From the NCBI GenBank assembly GCA_964489215.1, contig CAZAYB010000187.1:1-6344 (forward strand): a stretch of DNA of 6,344 bases. The letters run 5' to 3'. The DNA comes from CAZAYB01 sp964489215 (GTDB taxonomy: Bacteria; Planctomycetota; Phycisphaerae; Sedimentisphaerales; Anaerohalosphaeraceae). The number at the start of each line of letters is the position of its first letter. Positions within the stretch are counted from its first letter, which is position 1. Below, piece after piece: positions 1 to 6,252 of this stretch. A program made the position numbers and the translations under genes. Under the pieces are notes generated by a model, which was given only the letters and a program-made list of their open reading frames with translations, did not search any database and had not been told where the DNA came from.

Positions 1-1082
1 TCCATGCAGTTTAGCTTAGTCTTTGCTTTGAGGAAGTTATCCTGAAGTAGTTTTGTAATATCTATGACAGTTCGAGTCTGTTCACTTATTTTTTTTACAA
101 TTTTTTCGTAATCCGGATTTAGTATTGCCCATGAAGTCAACTGTAAAAATTTTGATTTAGCTTTATCAGCATTAGATTTTACCGCTTTGACGAGATCTTC
201 AGGTGCAGATTTTGGTTTATTTTTGAATTTGAAGCTGAAGTTTTCGATTAAATGGGCAGCCTGTGTGAAGTTATCTTTACGGATGCAGTTTTCGAATTGT
301 TCGAATACGGACAAAAGATCGTTATTGAGCTGGTCGGTCCAGTGGCCTGAAAATATCTTTTTGTCAAGTATAATGCTTTGGCGGGTGAGCATTTTTAATT
401 GCTGAGTTGTTTTGAGGAGAATTTGCTTTTGCTGTTGTGCGAGGTAATTCCTTGCCTGTTTTGAATTATCGTTTAGCATTTGTGCCTTTTGGAGCCAGTC
501 TTCGGGGTTTGCGATGTTTTCGAGGAAGTCACTTATTGACAGGATGTTTTTGAAGAAGCCGGATTGCGAGGAGTTCGCTTTTCTGAGATATAAAAGCTGA
601 TTTAGTCTATCGAACATTTGTCTGTTTTGCCAGGTTTGCTCGATAGTTTTTTCAAGGGTTTCGTATTTCAGCATTATCTGTTCATCGCTGTCGATAATTG
701 TAAATGACGGGTCGATCCCGAGCAGGAAGAAGTTATCTGCGATGAGCTTTCTGCAGAATGAATGTATTGTGCTTATCTGGGCAGCGTCAAGGTTTAGAAT
801 CTGCTTTCGCAGGTACGGCTGTCTGTTTAGTCTGTACTGGTCTGCGAGGTTTTGTGCGATTCTTGTGCTCATTTCCTTTGCCGCGGCTTCGGTGTATGTG
901 AGTACGAGCATCTGTGAGACGTCAGTTTTGTTTTTTGTGTCGGCGAGTATATTTACGCATCTTTGTGAAAGAACGGCGGTTTTTCCTGTTCCGGCAGAGG
1001 CAGATACGAGAACATCTGCTCCGAAAGAGTCGATGGCTTTTCGCTGGAGTTTTGTCCATTTTATATTATTATCAGGATTCAT
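1..1082 (-). CDS. addA: AddA helicase-nuclease subunit, N-terminal part (runs off left edge)
   Basis: This is the 5' part (360 codons, no stop) of the ATP-dependent helicase/nuclease subunit A of AddAB, a cytoplasmic UvrD/SF1A-type 3'-5' helicase that processes double-strand DNA ends for RecA. Seen by translating the minus strand: a Q-motif-like WTKLQRKAI at residues 9-17, Walker A SASAGTGKT at 27-35, motif Ia-like LVLTYTEAAAKEM at 59-71, and DAAQISTIHSFCRKL at 99-113. These match the AddA/RecB pattern in order and spacing. Beyond about residue 130 comes a Gln/Lys-rich stretch typical of the variable 1B domain. The remaining helicase motifs and the C-terminal nuclease domain of the usual about 1200-residue protein lie outside the window. 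The ATG at 1082 is chosen because it sits just before the Q motif. It overlaps the addB end by 11 bases, with only a weak purine-rich ribosome site (AAGAAG), so translational coupling to addB is likely. Confidence 0.93.
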   Translation of the reverse strand, partial: MNPDNNIKWTKLQRKAIDSFGADVLVSASAGTGKTAVLSQRCVNILADTKNKTDVSQMLVLTYTEAAAKEMSTRIAQNLADQYRLNRQPYLRKQILNLDAAQISTIHSFCRKLIADNFFLLGIDPSFTIIDSDEQIMLKYETLEKTIEQTWQNRQMFDRLNQLLYLRKANSSQSGFFKNILSISDFLENIANPEDWLQKAQMLNDNSKQARNYLAQQQKQILLKTTQQLKMLTRQSIILDKKIFSGHWTDQLNNDLLSVFEQFENCIRKDNFTQAAHLIENFSFKFKNKPKSAPEDLVKAVKSNADKAKSKFLQLTSWAILNPDYEKIVKKISEQTRTVIDITKLLQDNFLKAKTKLNCM

Positions 1083-4000
1083 CTTTACATTCTTCTTCAA
1101 TAAAATAAGTTTTATCGACTCTGTTGTCTAATATGTTGTATTTGTTAATTTGCCAGTCGAACCTGCAAACCGGTCTGTAGGGACAGTATTTGCAGGGAGT
1201 TTCGTTATCAAGTCTGTATGGGCGGATTTCGATTTTTCCCTGGTGGATGATATGGATCATTCTTTTGATGTGGTCGACGGTGAAGTCCAGCAGAGTTTGG
1301 AACTGTTGGGGTTTTAATACGCCGGATTTTTTGAAATTACCGTATGGCTGGTCCTGCTTGTAAGCAAAGTTATAATAAGGGCTCCAGCTTTTGGAGGTAA
1401 TTTTATCGAGCAGGTCGACATATTGGCCGTTGAAAATTCCTTTTGCTTTTTTTCCATTTGAGCGTTCGTTTTCCTTTGGGACTGACTGACTTATTCCCAG
1501 ATAGAATGCGCCCGCTACATCATCAATTTTTATATCATCAATTTTTGCGTTTCTGATTGCGAGGATGTAAATGGGCAGCTGCAGCTGGAGTCCGTGGTAG
1601 AATTTTTTCCAGTCAAAGGAGTTTTCAGAAGTTTTGTAATCGAATACGAGTGCGATGTTTTCGTTTTGTTTTTTCGCGATGTCGATACGGTCTATTATTC
1701 CTCTTAGCTCAACTAATTCATTTTGGTCAGTTTTTATTTTTAGATTTATGTTCCTGTCAGGGCCAAAGCGGGCTTCTGTGCGGAACTGTTTAAAATGTCC
1801 TGCGGAGGCGATGTTAATTACATCGTGAACGAAGTCCTGGAGCGTTTTGAGCTGACTGTTTATTATCCATTGGTTATGCAGGCTTTGGGATGCGAAGGTT
1901 TTGTAGAATCTGTCATCGTTTATGAGGTTTTTATATTCGGTTTCAAGCAGTGTTAAAATCTGCTGTTTGTGCTGCATTTGATAGTCAATGTTGTTTTTTT
2001 GCATTGCTATGAACAGTCTTTCCATGGCGGTGTGGTAAAGCGAACCGAGGTCCATTGGTTTTAGTGAGAAAATTTTTCTTTCCTGGAGCTTTAGCACGTA
2101 TTTTGCGAAGTACTGGTAGGGACAATTGGCAAGAGCTGCGAGTCTGGATTGTGAAAAGCATTTATGCCGGTCTTTAACAGTTTTGACGTTTTGTGAAGAA
2201 AGTTCTGCGCGGTTTTCAAATTTACCGGCACGCAGGGCAAGTTGGGCGGAATCTTTAAGTAGAGGATTTTGGGTAAGTTTTTCGGTTACGGCCTGGAGGA
2301 TTTGTGTTGTCTGAGGGTTCAGGTGCGGTTCAGGTCCGAGGGCGGCACACAACATTTCCTCGAGCTGGTTTTTGCTGAAAAGACTTTGCGGGTCAAGCTG
2401 GATGTTGTATGAGGGGATATCTTTAAAAAGCTGTTTTAGAGAATTGAGAAACTGGGAGGGCATTTTGGCTTTGCCGGCGGCATCTGTGAGGGGACAGCTT
2501 ATGTAGAGTTTTTCTGAGGGTCTGGTGAAGGCGATGTATGCGAGGTATTGTCTGTCGGTGAGCTGCTGGGTTGTTGAGTTTGAGAGTACGATATCGTTTT
2601 CCATTGCAAGCTGGTGCTCGTCGTCCGTCAGGATGTTGTCGAATGTCAGTGGAGAGGGGAAGTTTTTTGCGGAGCAGTCGAGCAAAAAGACGGCTTTGAG
2701 GTTTGGGTGTCTGCTTCTGTCGATGGAGCCGACGAGGACCTGGTCTATTGTTGGGGGTATGAAGGCAAGTGTCATAGAGTGCATTGCTCTTTTTAGAATT
2801 GCAGTAATTTCTACGGGTGTGAGCTTGAGTCCGGCGAAAATTTCGTTTAGCTGATCGAAGATGTCAATCAGTCCGTCGTAGAACTGCTGGTGCTGGTGCT
2901 TTTGTTCAAGTGGGGAGTTTTCGATTTTGGTGTTTAGTATTTCAATTGCGCTGCAGTTTTTTAGGAAGTCAAAGACGGCGGCGGTGAAAACGGCAGTGTC
3001 AATCATTTTTTCTTCTTTTTTATCAGTGTCAATGACCGCACTTTTGAGTTTTCTGAGGGGCTGGGTTATTGTGTTACGAATGAGGTTTATTTTTTTTTCG
3101 TCAAATTCAGGTTTATCGGGGTTGTCGAACTTCAGTTTTTTATCGGTTAGAATTGTTGCGGCTTTTACTCCGAAAGCCAGGCAGTAGTTTTCGAGGATAT
3201 CGATTTGATTTTTTTCGATTTTGAAATATCCGGTCCTTAGCATTGCAAAGAGGTTTTCCATTGTTGCTGGATTTATGACAAACTCCAGAGCAGCGAGTAT
3301 CAGTTCTATCATTGGATGAGAACTGATTGGTTTTCTCATATCGAGGAAGAAAGGTATATCATAGTCTGCAAATGCAGCTTCGATGTATTCTGTATAGTCG
3401 TCAAGCTGGGAAGTTATTACGGCGATGTCGCGGTATCGGAAGTTGTTTTCTCTGACGAGAGCGGCGATCTGTCGAGCGGTTAGGTTTACTTCCTGTCTTG
3501 GTTCGGCAAAGAGATTGACGACAATATTTCCCTTTGATTTTACTGCAATGGATTTGCCTTTGAAAATATTTTTTTCGAGATGATCGAGGTCGGGACTTTT
3601 TTTGAAACGGTGGTTTTTGTCAAGTATAATCGGCTGGTCCAGTTTTATGCTGTTTTTCCTTGCGATGCTTAATATAGACCGTAGAGTTTTTCTTGTGGTT
3701 TGAAAAATGTTTGTATCATCGACGGGAGTATTTAAGAAATTATGGATTTGTATGTTTTCAGGGTCCAGGCAAAGGGCAATGGTTGCTAATTTTGCTTTTT
3801 TGAGCAGTTCTGTTAGCATATACATCTGCGCGGTAGTGAAGGAGGCAAAGCCGTCGATCCATATATTAAAATTTTTCAGTAAATGTGCATTTTGGGTTAA
3901 GTGAGCGTTTGAGGTTATCTGTGTGTCCGGGTCGGTGAATCTTCCTTTTATAAACTGATGATATTTTTCGAATATAAGGCTTATGTCGGCGAATTTGATG

Positions 4001-4464
4001 GTACTGACATTTTCTGGTTTTTGTTTTTTGCAGTTTTGCACCATATTTTTCAGCTGCTCAGGTTCGAGGGCGGCCTGGTGGAGCTGGAGTATTGTGTTTT
4101 CGAGTTTTTCTGCCATTCCGGGTGTGTCAGCGCTTAGCCTATATACCTGCAGTTTTTCAGCGTTTTGTCTTAGAATCCTGTGGATTATCATCCTTCTACC
4201 GATTTTTGTGAGCTGATCTGGTACATTTTTGTCTTTGTTGAGCAGGAAACAAAGCCTTTGGAAGGAAAGGACCTTGAGTCTGTGGTATCCCTGGAGGTTT
4301 TGACTTGTTAAAATGGCTCTTTCCATCTGGTATGTGGCCTGTTCTGGTACGAGCAGGATGAGATTTTGTTTTTCGGAGGTTTGGTTAAGCTGATGAATGA
4401 TCTGTCGGACGCAGGTTGTGCTTTTTCCTGTTCCGCTAGTTCCGAGTATAAATTTTATTGCCAT
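1072..4464 (-). CDS. addB: AddB: ATP-dependent helicase/nuclease subunit B, complete
   Basis: AddB (1130 residues, normal for the family) partners AddA in break resection; in characterised AddAB it carries the nuclease for one strand and the Chi-recognition surface. Visible: Walker A GTSGTGKST at residues 8-16; the AddB-typical RKPISSHPMIE near 377; QVLVGSIDRSRHPNLK near 575-590; YIAFTRPSEKLYIS near 643-656 (motif VI-like, Arg648). The C-terminal RecB-type nuclease is intact: His811 (GSLYHTAMERL), Asp925 (RGIIDRIDI), Asp942 and Lys944 (FDYKTS), then QLQLPIY. Four cysteines, C781 and C1091-x2-C1094-x5-C1100, fit the 4Fe-4S staple that closes the AddB nuclease. The frame stays open upstream to a TTG at 4521, but that has no ribosome site, whereas the ATG at 4464 has GAGG five bases ahead and starts directly at the P-loop strand. 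It is first in an operon with addA and diverges from the small gene at 4607. Confidence 0.95.
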   Translation of the reverse strand: MAIKFILGTSGTGKSTTCVRQIIHQLNQTSEKQNLILLVPEQATYQMERAILTSQNLQGYHRLKVLSFQRLCFLLNKDKNVPDQLTKIGRRMIIHRILRQNAEKLQVYRLSADTPGMAEKLENTILQLHQAALEPEQLKNMVQNCKKQKPENVSTIKFADISLIFEKYHQFIKGRFTDPDTQITSNAHLTQNAHLLKNFNIWIDGFASFTTAQMYMLTELLKKAKLATIALCLDPENIQIHNFLNTPVDDTNIFQTTRKTLRSILSIARKNSIKLDQPIILDKNHRFKKSPDLDHLEKNIFKGKSIAVKSKGNIVVNLFAEPRQEVNLTARQIAALVRENNFRYRDIAVITSQLDDYTEYIEAAFADYDIPFFLDMRKPISSHPMIELILAALEFVINPATMENLFAMLRTGYFKIEKNQIDILENYCLAFGVKAATILTDKKLKFDNPDKPEFDEKKINLIRNTITQPLRKLKSAVIDTDKKEEKMIDTAVFTAAVFDFLKNCSAIEILNTKIENSPLEQKHQHQQFYDGLIDIFDQLNEIFAGLKLTPVEITAILKRAMHSMTLAFIPPTIDQVLVGSIDRSRHPNLKAVFLLDCSAKNFPSPLTFDNILTDDEHQLAMENDIVLSNSTTQQLTDRQYLAYIAFTRPSEKLYISCPLTDAAGKAKMPSQFLNSLKQLFKDIPSYNIQLDPQSLFSKNQLEEMLCAALGPEPHLNPQTTQILQAVTEKLTQNPLLKDSAQLALRAGKFENRAELSSQNVKTVKDRHKCFSQSRLAALANCPYQYFAKYVLKLQERKIFSLKPMDLGSLYHTAMERLFIAMQKNNIDYQMQHKQQILTLLETEYKNLINDDRFYKTFASQSLHNQWIINSQLKTLQDFVHDVINIASAGHFKQFRTEARFGPDRNINLKIKTDQNELVELRGIIDRIDIAKKQNENIALVFDYKTSENSFDWKKFYHGLQLQLPIYILAIRNAKIDDIKIDDVAGAFYLGISQSVPKENERSNGKKAKGIFNGQYVDLLDKITSKSWSPYYNFAYKQDQPYGNFKKSGVLKPQQFQTLLDFTVDHIKRMIHIIHQGKIEIRPYRLDNETPCKYCPYRPVCRFDWQINKYNILDNRVDKTYFIEEECKDES

Positions 4465-4469
4465 ATCAG

Positions 4470-4473
4470 CCTC
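4470..4473 (-). promoter_or_regulatory. Ribosome binding site deciding the addB start
   Basis: GAGG on the minus strand ends five bases before the ATG at 4464. No comparable site precedes the in-frame TTG at 4521, so this fixes the start at the shorter form, which begins MAIKFILGTSGTGKST and places the P-loop at the normal distance from the N terminus. Confidence 0.6.
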
Positions 4474-4531
4474 GCTGGTAAAGTTTGTTCCTTTTTTACC
4501 ATAAGGAGTAATGTTTTTCAATGATGAGGGC

Positions 4532-4559
4532 TTGTGTGAAAAAAAATAGACGATATAAT
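4532..4559 (+). promoter_or_regulatory. Candidate sigma-70 type promoter for the small coiled-coil gene
   Basis: A perfect TATAAT lies at 4554-4559, with TTGTGT at 4532-4537, 16 bases upstream, as a poor (3 of 6) -35 box. Transcription would start near 4566, leaving a leader of about 40 bases before the ATG at 4607. The same bases read on the minus strand give TTATAT, so an addB promoter could overlap this one back to back; that is only a possibility. The -10 match is seen directly, its use is inferred. Confidence 0.4.
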
Positions 4560-4570
4560 CAGATGTTACC

Positions 4571-4584
4571 GAAAATCATTTTCA
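4571..4584. promoter_or_regulatory. Perfect 6-1-6 palindrome, Fur-family-like operator candidate
   Basis: GAAAATCATTTTC (4571-4583) is an exact inverted repeat of six bases around one central C. With the flanking A it nearly fits the 7-1-7 Fur-family box pattern TGAAAATnATTTTCA; only the first base (C instead of T) departs. It lies about 12 bases downstream of the candidate -10 box of the plus-strand gene, where a bound repressor would block initiation or early elongation. It also lies just upstream of the overlapping minus-strand -10-like sequence, so it could affect addB. AT-rich palindromes arise by chance, and no second copy is seen in the window. Confidence 0.35.
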
Positions 4585-4592
4585 TTTAATCC

Positions 4593-4599
4593 AAAGGAG
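4593..4599 (+). promoter_or_regulatory. Strong Shine-Dalgarno site deciding the start of the small gene
   Basis: AAAGGAG ends seven bases before the ATG at 4607 but only one base before the in-frame GTG at 4601. The spacing selects the ATG. It is the best ribosome site in the window. Confidence 0.7.
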
Positions 4600-4606
4600 A
4601 GTGAGT

Positions 4607-4990
4607 ATGTTAAATCGTCAAACCCGAAAGATTTTTGCGTTGCTGCTTTTTTTCATTTGCGGTCTTTTTCTTGGTACCGGAGTTGTAAATGTTAATGGCC
4701 AGAAGACTTATGAAGTAAAGCCCGGAGTTACGGTTTCAGGCTATCAAAGTGATGTGGAAAGGATAGTTGATGCTTATGAGAGGCTGATGGACCGTTATAT
4801 TTCTATTGTTGACAGGGATATGGCAAGTTCAGCGGCGAAGCTTGACGCAATCGATAAGCGTATGGAGATAATCGATACTCGTCTTGCGAGGATAGAACGT
4901 GCCCTTGGGATTAAAGTGGGCTCATCGATGATGCATAAGGATACAATCGAGAAGAGCCAGGAGCTTAAACAGGCACTTCCGAACCCGTAA
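4607..4990 (+). CDS. Small membrane-anchored (or exported) coiled-coil protein, unknown function
   Basis: I do not recognise this 127-residue protein. Residues 4-8 are basic (R4, R7, K8) and are followed by a hydrophobic segment at about 9-29. This is either an uncleaved signal anchor with the rest outside the cytoplasm, or a signal peptide; no lipobox or clear cleavage site stands out. A short polar linker (about 30-47) leads into a coiled coil at 48-101. Heptad core residues run V50-I53-Y57-L60-Y64-I67 and, after a phase break at about 70-78, L79-I82-M86-I89-L93-I96-L100 in strict 3-4 spacing. R92-L-A-R-I-E97 fits the R-h-x-x-h-E trimerisation motif. The tail is short, polar and ends in PNP. 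The ATG at 4607 is chosen for its ribosome site; the GTG at 4601 would add two residues. The gene stands alone, diverging from addB and converging on the GH130 gene. The coding call is supported by the ribosome site, the anchor and the periodic core. Confidence 0.8.
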   Translation: MLNRQTRKIFALLLFFICGLFLGTGVVNVNGQKTYEVKPGVTVSGYQSDVERIVDAYERLMDRYISIVDRDMASSAAKLDAIDKRMEIIDTRLARIERALGIKVGSSMMHKDTIEKSQELKQALPNP

Positions 4991-5094
4991 ACATCGGTAA
5001 TCTTGTGTAATAAGCGAAGAATTTATCTTGCTGATCTTATTATGTAAGCTTAATCAGGCTTTAATGAGCAGTTGTTTTTTTCTGCGGTGGGGTG
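4991..5094. other. Convergent intergenic spacer with weak hairpins
   Basis: This 104-base AT-rich gap separates two genes that end towards each other. AATAAG/CTTATT arms enclose a bulged GCgAAGA/TCTTGC stem at about 5010-5042, and CTGAT/ATCAG arms lie at about 5031-5057. A T-run at 5075-5081 follows about 20 bases later on the plus strand. None makes a textbook GC-stem-plus-U-tract terminator in either direction. A bidirectional terminator is expected here from the layout but is not clearly shown by the sequence. Confidence 0.3.
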
Positions 5095-6048
5095 TTATTC
5101 GTCGACTTTGGGACAGCTCATTATGTATTCTCTTATTCGGTCGATATCTGCAACAGCGACGGCTATTTTGTCATCAGCGGCACCGTAATAGGCGAGCATT
5201 TTGTTTTCCTTTACGACACCTCCGGTAACAAATGTTACATCTCCTACGTCTCCGATCCTTTCGTACATGGCTCTTGGTCCCAGTACCCATTCTTCTCCTC
5301 GTCTGAGTACTCTCCAGGGTTCGTCTTTATCGAGCAGTGCCAGTCCGGTTCTGTAGATCTGGTTTGCGGTAGTCTGGCGAACGCCATGATATACGAGCAG
5401 CCAGCCTTCCGGTATTTCTATGGGCTGACATCCGAGCCCTATTCTTGCCCCATCCCAGTATGCGTGTCTTGTTCTAAGGAGTATTCTGTGGTCTCCCCAG
5501 TGCTTTAGGTCCGGTGACAGTGAGATCCAAATATGTGCCTCTCCTCTTACTATTGGTCTGTGTATAAGCGCGAACCTTCCGTTGAACCTTCTGGGGAAGA
5601 GGCAGGCGTCTTTATCTTCGGGGGGCAGTAAGCCTCCAAGTCTGGCGAAAGTTTTGAAATTTTTAGTAATTGCCAGAGAAACGACCGGTCCTCCTTCGCT
5701 GAAAGATACATAAGTTATTGCGTATTGCTTTTGTTCCTCAAGCCAGACTATTCTGGGGTCCTCAAGTCCCCATCTTTCTTCATGAGTACTGTGGTCGGGT
5801 ACCATTGTTGGTTTTTCATCGATTATCCAGCCGCTTAGTCCGTCTTTGCTTCTTGCTACAGTCAGGTGTGAAAAACCTCTTAAGTCCTCTACCCTGCAAA
5901 GCAGTATAACCTCGTCGTCGACAATAGTTGCGGCGGGGTTGAAAACGGAGTTTATGGGGTAGGGCCAGTTTACCGGCTCAATTACGGGATTATTTTCGTA
6001 CCGCTGAAACAGTGAAAGTGCAAGTTTACTTCTTTCAAAATTTTCCAT
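5095..6048 (-). CDS. GH130-family glycoside phosphorylase/hydrolase (beta-mannoside type)
   Basis: GH130 enzymes are single-domain five-bladed beta-propellers. Characterised members mostly phosphorolyse beta-1,4- or beta-1,2-mannosides to mannose 1-phosphate in the cytoplasm; some hydrolyse them. Numbering from the upstream ATG at 6060, the family signatures are NPVIEP (24-29), SVFNPAA (38-44), LLCRVED (53-59), WGLEDPRIV (97-105), KDACLFPRRFNGRFALIHRP (150-169), LLVYHGV (221-227) and YYGAADDKIAVA (291-302). The Asp of EDPR (D101) fits the family's proposed general acid. There is no signal peptide, in keeping with cytosolic action. The length of 317 to 321 residues is normal for the compact members. 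Start: AAGGA abuts the ATG at 6060 (spacing zero) but lies 12 bases before the ATG at 6048, so 6048 is preferred, weakly. No sugar transporter, epimerase or other glycosidase is in view, so the substrate and the choice between phosphorylase and hydrolase cannot be told. Confidence 0.9.
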   Translation of the reverse strand: MENFERSKLALSLFQRYENNPVIEPVNWPYPINSVFNPAATIVDDEVILLCRVEDLRGFSHLTVARSKDGLSGWIIDEKPTMVPDHSTHEERWGLEDPRIVWLEEQKQYAITYVSFSEGGPVVSLAITKNFKTFARLGGLLPPEDKDACLFPRRFNGRFALIHRPIVRGEAHIWISLSPDLKHWGDHRILLRTRHAYWDGARIGLGCQPIEIPEGWLLVYHGVRQTTANQIYRTGLALLDKDEPWRVLRRGEEWVLGPRAMYERIGDVGDVTFVTGGVVKENKMLAYYGAADDKIAVAVADIDRIREYIMSCPKVDE

Positions 6049-6122
6049 ATATGTTAACATTCCTTAAATAAGACTAAGACAACCTGAATTGTGCATTATT
6101 TCAGAGCGTTCCAAAGTTAAAT

Positions 6123-6128
6123 ATTATA
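6123..6128 (-). promoter_or_regulatory. Candidate -10 box for the GH130 gene
   Basis: The minus strand reads TATAAT here, 75 bases upstream of the preferred ATG, in an AT-rich stretch. No convincing -35 hexamer lies at 16-18 bases (the sequence there is near GAATTC). The exact -10 match in the right place is the only support. Confidence 0.3.
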
Positions 6129-6212
6129 AACGGGCAAAATATCAGGAATTCGAGCAAAGAGCAAGGTTATTTTATTCTTCTTTTTTTTGGCTCTTCTGAA
6201 TAATTTGTGAGT

Positions 6213-6252
6213 AAAAAAAGGTAGAATCTCTGCCTCGGCTCTGGAGCAGATT
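6213..6252 (-). terminator. Possible weak terminator of a minus-strand gene beyond the right edge
   Basis: On the minus strand, TCTGC (6250-6246) can pair with GCAGA (6233-6229) around a 12-base loop. AATC/GATT pairing at 6252-6249 with 6228-6225 is an alternative. Seven T follow at 6219-6213, after a gap of about eight bases. The gap and short stem make this a poor match to a classical terminator. It would serve a gene or element to the right of the window. Confidence 0.25.

Noticed and set aside
742..1131. Plus-strand open frame of 129 codons
   Set aside because: It is antisense to the addA start and the end of addB, both of which show strong family motifs. Its Cys/Phe/Ser-rich translation is a shadow of minus-strand codons.
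2525..2854. Plus-strand open frame of 109 codons
   Set aside because: It is wholly antisense to the helicase-like part of addB, has no ribosome site or family motif, and is explained by the opposite strand.
4465..4521. Upstream extension of addB to a TTG at 4521 (19 extra residues)
   Set aside because: The TTG lacks a ribosome site and the extra residues precede the normal AddB beginning. The ATG at 4464 has GAGG at a five-base spacing.
5092..5508. Plus-strand open frame of 138 codons
   Set aside because: It lies antisense within the GH130 gene, over conserved blocks such as YYGAADD; its composition is that of an antisense shadow.
6157..6195. AAGAGC (6157-6162) and GCTCTT (6190-6195) inverted pair flanking a T-run
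   Set aside because: Six base pairs around a 27-base loop are weak, and the T-run lies inside the loop rather than after the stem, so it is not a terminator.
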